From assembly GCF_033406955.1 (NCBI RefSeq), contig NZ_CP137734.1:2108001-2172000 (forward strand): a stretch of DNA of 64,000 nucleotides, in the 5' to 3' direction. The notes below the pieces were generated by a model that was given only the letters and a program-made list of their open reading frames with translations, did no database searches and was not told the DNA's origin. The translations under genes and the position numbers were made by a program. Position 1 is the first letter of the stretch. Each line of letters starts with the position of its first letter. Source of the DNA: Streptomyces violaceoruber. Lineage in GTDB: Bacteria > Actinomycetota > Actinomycetes > Streptomycetales > Streptomycetaceae. Of the stretch, positions 60,811-64,000 are shown piece after piece.

Positions 60811-61968
60811 TCAGTCGTTCAAGGAGTGCAGGGTCACGCCCTGCACCACGCGGTTGACCTCACCCGAGGGGAACGGGTTGTCGGGCCGCAGACCCCGGGC
60901 CTGGGAGGCGCGCAGGGCGATGAGCTGGGCGTACACCACGGCGGGCAGTGCCAGGGCGGCGTCCTCGACGTCGCCGAGGCCCGGGAGCGGCCAGGCGTCG
61001 GCGCCCTCCGTTCCCGCGCCGCTCTCCGCGGACACCGCGACGACGCTGCCGACGGGAAGGTTTCCGCGCAGCTCCGCGACGATGTCGTGGTCGTACCGGC
61101 GGGTGTACGGGTCGTTCGACACGTACACCACCGCGACCGAGCGTTCGTTGAGCACCGCCTTGGGACCGTGCCGGAAGCCCAGCGACGACTCCGCGACGGC
61201 CATGAGCGTCCCGCCGGTGAGCTCCAGCACCTTCAGCGCCGACTCCTCGGCGAGGCCCTTCAGCGGGCCGCTGCCGAGGAAGACGATGCGCTCGGGTGCG
61301 CGGTCCACCAGGGCGCCGGCCGTGCGGTCGGCGGCGCCGTCCTCGATGATCGACTCCGCTGCCCGTGCCAGGCGTTCGGCGACCCCGTCGCGGGCGTCCT
61401 TGCCCAGGGCGAGCAGGGCCGCGAGCGTCATGCAGGTGAAGCTCGACGTCATGGCGAAGCCGCGGTCGTTGGACGCGGCCGGCATCAGCAGCACGTGCGA
61501 CCGCGGCCGCCGCGTGTGCTCGCGCGCCAGGCGGCCCTGCTCGTTGCAGGTGATCACGAGGTGGTGCACCTCGGAGAGGACCTGGTCGGCCAGGGCGGTG
61601 GCGGCGACGGACTCCGGGCTGTCACCCGACCGTGCGAAGGAGACCAGCAGCGTGGGCAGGTCCTCGGCGAGGCACCCGCGGGGGTCGGCGACGAGGTCCG
61701 TGGTGGGAACCGCGTCGACGCGCCGCCCCAGGTGCCGTGCCAGGGAGGGCTGGAGCACCTGGCCGGCGAACGCGGAGGTCCCGGCGCCGGTGAGCACCAC
61801 GCGCAGGTCGCCGCGTGCCACGAGCGGATCCAGGAACGCGTCCAGCGCTTCCCTGGAGGCTCCGACGATCCGGTCGACCTCCCGCCACAGGGCGGGCTGC
61901 TGGGCGATCTCACGGACGGTGTGGACGGCGCTGTCGTCGACGGGCAGCGTGCCGGGGGGCGTGGTCAC
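60811..61968 (-). CDS. Double-SIS sugar isomerase (AgaS-like)
   Basis: 385 aa with two SIS domains (about 35-190 and 210-360): VLTGAGTSAFAGQVL, LVSFARSGDSPESVA and VFLGSGPLKGLAEESALKV, plus SLGFRHGPKAVL with the catalytic Glu/His region. AgaS-type enzymes deaminate and isomerise galactosamine-6-phosphate to tagatose-6-phosphate, which suits the neighbouring GatZ/GatY pair. GTG start overlaps the GatZ stop by 4 nt. Confidence 0.9.
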   Translation of the reverse strand: MTTPPGTLPVDDSAVHTVREIAQQPALWREVDRIVGASREALDAFLDPLVARGDLRVVLTGAGTSAFAGQVLQPSLARHLGRRVDAVPTTDLVADPRGCLAEDLPTLLVSFARSGDSPESVAATALADQVLSEVHHLVITCNEQGRLAREHTRRPRSHVLLMPAASNDRGFAMTSSFTCMTLAALLALGKDARDGVAERLARAAESIIEDGAADRTAGALVDRAPERIVFLGSGPLKGLAEESALKVLELTGGTLMAVAESSLGFRHGPKAVLNERSVAVVYVSNDPYTRRYDHDIVAELRGNLPVGSVVAVSAESGAGTEGADAWPLPGLGDVEDAALALPAVVYAQLIALRASQARGLRPDNPFPSGEVNRVVQGVTLHSLND

Positions 61969-63272
61969 ACGAACTCCCTCTGGTTCTGGTTCCGGTTCTG
62001 GTCGGCGGCGCGGTCGTAGTCGCGCAGGACGTCGCGGACGTGGTCCACGGCCAGTTCGCGCGGGCGCGGGGCGAGCTCGCCGCGGCGGACCCGGGCGTAC
62101 TGGAGCGGAAGGTGCGCGCTGAGCAGGGGCAACGGGACGGCCGCGGCCGAGAGGTTGGCCAGCAGACGGGCCTGGGCCGCTTCGATCTCGGGGTCGGTCC
62201 AGTAGTAGCGCATCCGGTCGCTGTAGCTGTAGCGGCGTGCGAGGCGCTGCTCGGCGTCGCCGCCGGGGTAGTAGCCCTCCCACTGGGCGGGCTCGGCGAG
62301 CATCCGCCGCTCGACGACCTCGGGCAGCCGTGACCGCTCGCCGGCCGGCACCAGCTCGTCCTCGATCGCGGCGAGGGCGAACAGGGCCTCGCGCAGGGCG
62401 AAGGTCAGACCGGGGCCCACCTTGAGGACCGCCCAGTGGTCCTCGACCAGCGCGGTGAGCGCCTCGGCGGTCTGGTAGTCGGTCGAGTGGGCCTCGTAGA
62501 CCATGGTGGGCTCGTCGTCGAGGACCTTGCGCAGTTCCTCGGTCGCCTCCCGCCGGTAGTCGACGACCCGCAGGTGGTCGAACTCCACGGCCGGCTGCAC
62601 CACCAGGGCCATGACGCGGGGCCAGGCCCCTTCGACGCCGTGCCGGGCGAACGCCTTCCGGTGCTGCTCCAGGGTCGTGCGCGCCGCCTCGGGCGTGGTG
62701 GGCACCAGAGCGCCGAGCGTCTCGTGCGCGCCGCCGGGCGTCGGCACCTCGGTACCGATCACATACCGGATCCGCTCCGCCCGCTCCGGGCCCACCGTGT
62801 CCTCGGCCACCCGGATCAGACGCGCGGCGCGTTCGGCGACCACGTCGTCGGTCAGTGGTGCGGGGTCACCGGCGCAGGCGAAGCTGCAGTCCAGGTGGAT
62901 CTTGGTGAAGCCCGCCTCCGCGTAGGCCGCGACCAGTGCGTCGGCCTGCCCCATCGCCTCGTCGGGCGTCAGGGACTGCCACCGGTTCGGTCCGAGATGG
63001 TCGCCGCCGAGAACGACGCGGTCCAGCGGCAGACCGTGTTCCGTCGCGATGCCGTACACGAGGTCACGGAAGTCCGCGGGCCGCAGGCCCGTGTAGCCGC
63101 CGTACTGGTCGACCTGGTTCGAGGTCGCCTCCACCAGTACCGGACCACCGGTCTCGCGTGCCTGCAGCACGGCCGCCTCGATGACCAGCGGATGGGCCGA
63201 GCACACGGAGGTGATGCCCTGTGGTCGTCCGGCCTTCTGACGCCGGACGACCTCGTCCAACGGGCTCTGCAT
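61965..63272 (-). CDS. GatZ/KbaZ-like tagatose-bisphosphate aldolase subunit
   Basis: 435 aa. In enteric bacteria this non-catalytic subunit supports the GatY/KbaY aldolase. Conserved stretches: ITSVCSAHPLVIEAA, VLVEATSNQVDQYGGYTG, VLGGDHLGPN and YEAHSTDYQT. The ATG at 63272 with GAGGGG upstream gives MQSPLDEVVRRQ, the family start. The frame extends to 63365, but that part overlaps a good promoter. First gene of the operon, next to a GntR-type regulator gene. Confidence 0.92.
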   Translation of the reverse strand: MQSPLDEVVRRQKAGRPQGITSVCSAHPLVIEAAVLQARETGGPVLVEATSNQVDQYGGYTGLRPADFRDLVYGIATEHGLPLDRVVLGGDHLGPNRWQSLTPDEAMGQADALVAAYAEAGFTKIHLDCSFACAGDPAPLTDDVVAERAARLIRVAEDTVGPERAERIRYVIGTEVPTPGGAHETLGALVPTTPEAARTTLEQHRKAFARHGVEGAWPRVMALVVQPAVEFDHLRVVDYRREATEELRKVLDDEPTMVYEAHSTDYQTAEALTALVEDHWAVLKVGPGLTFALREALFALAAIEDELVPAGERSRLPEVVERRMLAEPAQWEGYYPGGDAEQRLARRYSYSDRMRYYWTDPEIEAAQARLLANLSAAAVPLPLLSAHLPLQYARVRRGELAPRPRELAVDHVRDVLRDYDRAADQNRNQNQREFV

Positions 63273-63336
63273 CGCCAACCCCTCACTGAAGTGCAATTTG
63301 AGCCCGTTTGCCGCGATGGCCCGAAGCTCATGCGGA

Positions 63337-63381
63337 ACGTTACTGGTCTTATTTTTGGCCGTCAATAGGCTTTATTGGTCT
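63337..63381 (-). promoter_or_regulatory. Promoter and operator of the GatZ operon
   Basis: On the minus strand TTGACG (63360-63365), a 17-nt spacer and TAACGT (63337-63342) make a near-consensus housekeeping promoter. ACTGGTCT (63342-63349) covers the -10 edge and ATTGGTCT (63374-63381) lies upstream of the -35. TGGTCT is half of the TGGTCTAGACCA operator used by NagR/DasR-type GntR regulators, and a UTRA-type GntR gene adjoins. Confidence 0.6.
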
Positions 63382-63418
63382 GCTTCTGGTATGCCTCGAC
63401 GCCCGGCGAAACGGCGTC

Positions 63419-63451
63419 GAGCCGGGCGTCGGGTGCTCCGACGCCCGGCTC
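63419..63451 (-). terminator. 14-bp hairpin after the GntR gene
   Basis: GAGCCGGGCGTCGG (63419-63432) pairs exactly with CCGACGCCCGGCTC (63438-63451) around a 5-nt loop, 34 bp past the regulator stop. Part of it can also pair in a second hairpin, TCGACGCC/GGCGTCGA (63396-63403 and 63413-63420). Confidence 0.75.
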
Positions 63452-63484
63452 GGGCGGGTTCGGGACCGGTCTGGTCCGGCCGGT

Positions 63485-64000
63485 TCAGGTCTGGTTGGTG
63501 ATGGAGGCCCGGAACCGGTAGCGGTCCCCCCGGTAGACCTGGACGGTCAGTTCGATCGGGCGGCCCTCCTGGTTGGAGGTCAGCTGGGTCGCGACCAGCA
63601 TCGGCATGGTCGCCCCGATCTCGAGCAGCTCCATCTCCCGTGCCGTCGGGTGGCGGGCTTCGACCGAGTAGTCGGCGACCCGGGGAAGCTGCGGCGGGTC
63701 GGCGGCGCGCAGGGTGGCGTACAGCGAGGCGGTGCTGAAGTCGGCGTCGGCCAGGGCCGGGCAGGCCGACAGCGGCAGCCGGTTGTGCTCCAGCACGACC
63801 AGCAGGCCGTCCAGGAAGCGCAGCCGGTGGAGGTCGAAGAGGTCGGCGCCCGGGGCGATCCGGAGCTGCTCGGCCTCCGCCACGGTGGCCGGGCGGACGG
63901 TGGCGGAGAGCACCTTGCTGGCCGTCCTCAGACCGTTGGCCTCGGCGTAGTCGGCGAATCCCTGGACCTGGGGGACGGTCGAGGCCGGCGCCGTCACCGT
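63485..64000 (-). CDS. GntR-family regulator, UTRA domain, partial
   Basis: The C-terminal 172 or so residues of a transcription factor; the N-terminal helix-turn-helix lies beyond the right edge, with the frame open to the last base. The visible part is a UTRA effector domain: PATVAEAEQLRIAPGADLFD, LHRLRFLDGLLVVLEHNRLP and VYRGDRYRFRASI. HutC/NagR-type regulators with this domain bind sugar phosphates. It likely represses the adjacent GatZ operon. Confidence 0.9.
   Translation of the reverse strand, partial: TVTAPASTVPQVQGFADYAEANGLRTASKVLSATVRPATVAEAEQLRIAPGADLFDLHRLRFLDGLLVVLEHNRLPLSACPALADADFSTASLYATLRAADPPQLPRVADYSVEARHPTAREMELLEIGATMPMLVATQLTSNQEGRPIELTVQVYRGDRYRFRASITNQT

Noticed and set aside
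63273..63365. 31-residue N-terminal extension of the GatZ-like protein
   Set aside because: Requires a TTG start and would place the coding sequence on top of the TTGACG/TAACGT promoter; ATG 63272 has GAGGGG upstream.
1..64000. tRNA genes, insertion sequences or CRISPR arrays
   Set aside because: No cloverleaf, transposase or regularly spaced repeat array was found on reading; the repeats present are short tandem tracts.

Overview
The window is very GC-rich, codons end almost always in G or C, GTG and TTG starts are common, and many protein families are actinobacterial, so this is Streptomyces chromosomal DNA. From about 2.6 to 34.2 kb it carries a complete undecylprodigiosin (red) cluster, redF to redD. 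Gene order, protein lengths (RedD 350 aa, RedZ 217 aa, RedL 2297 aa) and the later cutRS and sepH neighbours match my memory of Streptomyces coelicolor or a very close relative (S. lividans, S. violaceoruber). The species call is by recall; no search was run.

Layout. 1-2.6 kb: the start of an APC/KimA-type permease, a tiny membrane ORF, and a PlsC-like acyltransferase flanked by two tandem-repeat tracts. 2.6-22.2 kb, minus strand: redF-G-H-I-J-K-L-M-N-O-P, tightly packed and often overlapping. 22.2-22.6 kb: a divergent promoter region with two mirror-image sets of three 11-bp-spaced heptamers, the expected binding pattern of a SARP activator such as RedD. 22.6-28.6 kb, plus strand: redQ-R-S-T-U-V, then redZ with its own upstream region. 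28.7-34.2 kb, minus strand: redD-X-W-Y.

How the red genes work together. RedP/RedQ/RedR divert fatty acid synthesis to dodecanoyl-RedQ, RedJ releases dodecanoate, RedL activates, extends and condenses it with glycine, and RedK finishes 2-undecylpyrrole. In parallel RedM loads proline on RedO, RedW oxidises it, RedX and RedN build the second pyrrole, RedV is a candidate oxidase and RedI O-methylates to MBC. RedH condenses the two halves, and RedG oxidatively cyclises the product to streptorubin B. RedU is the phosphopantetheinyl transferase. RedZ (TTA codon, degenerate receiver) switches on redD, and RedD switches on the structural genes. RedF, RedS, RedT and RedY remain poorly explained.

34.4-57.8 kb is a conserved actinobacterial core block: two TrkA-type K+ regulators, DUF3159, an OB-fold protein, an intruding kdpED plus lone ABC ATPase cassette, DUF3710, dut, a PaaI thioesterase, DUF3093, an EcsC-like protein, DUF4193, cutRS, a 57-aa protein, an inositol monophosphatase, hemH, an MFS exporter, a sugar-lactone oxidase, a membrane protein, sepH, a sulfurtransferase and a glyoxalase-like protein. 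57.9-64 kb is an amino-sugar or tagatose-type catabolic operon (GatZ-like, SIS, NagK-like kinase, EamA transporter, GatY-like aldolase) with a GntR/UTRA regulator that runs off the right end. No tRNA, rRNA, insertion sequence or CRISPR array was seen.
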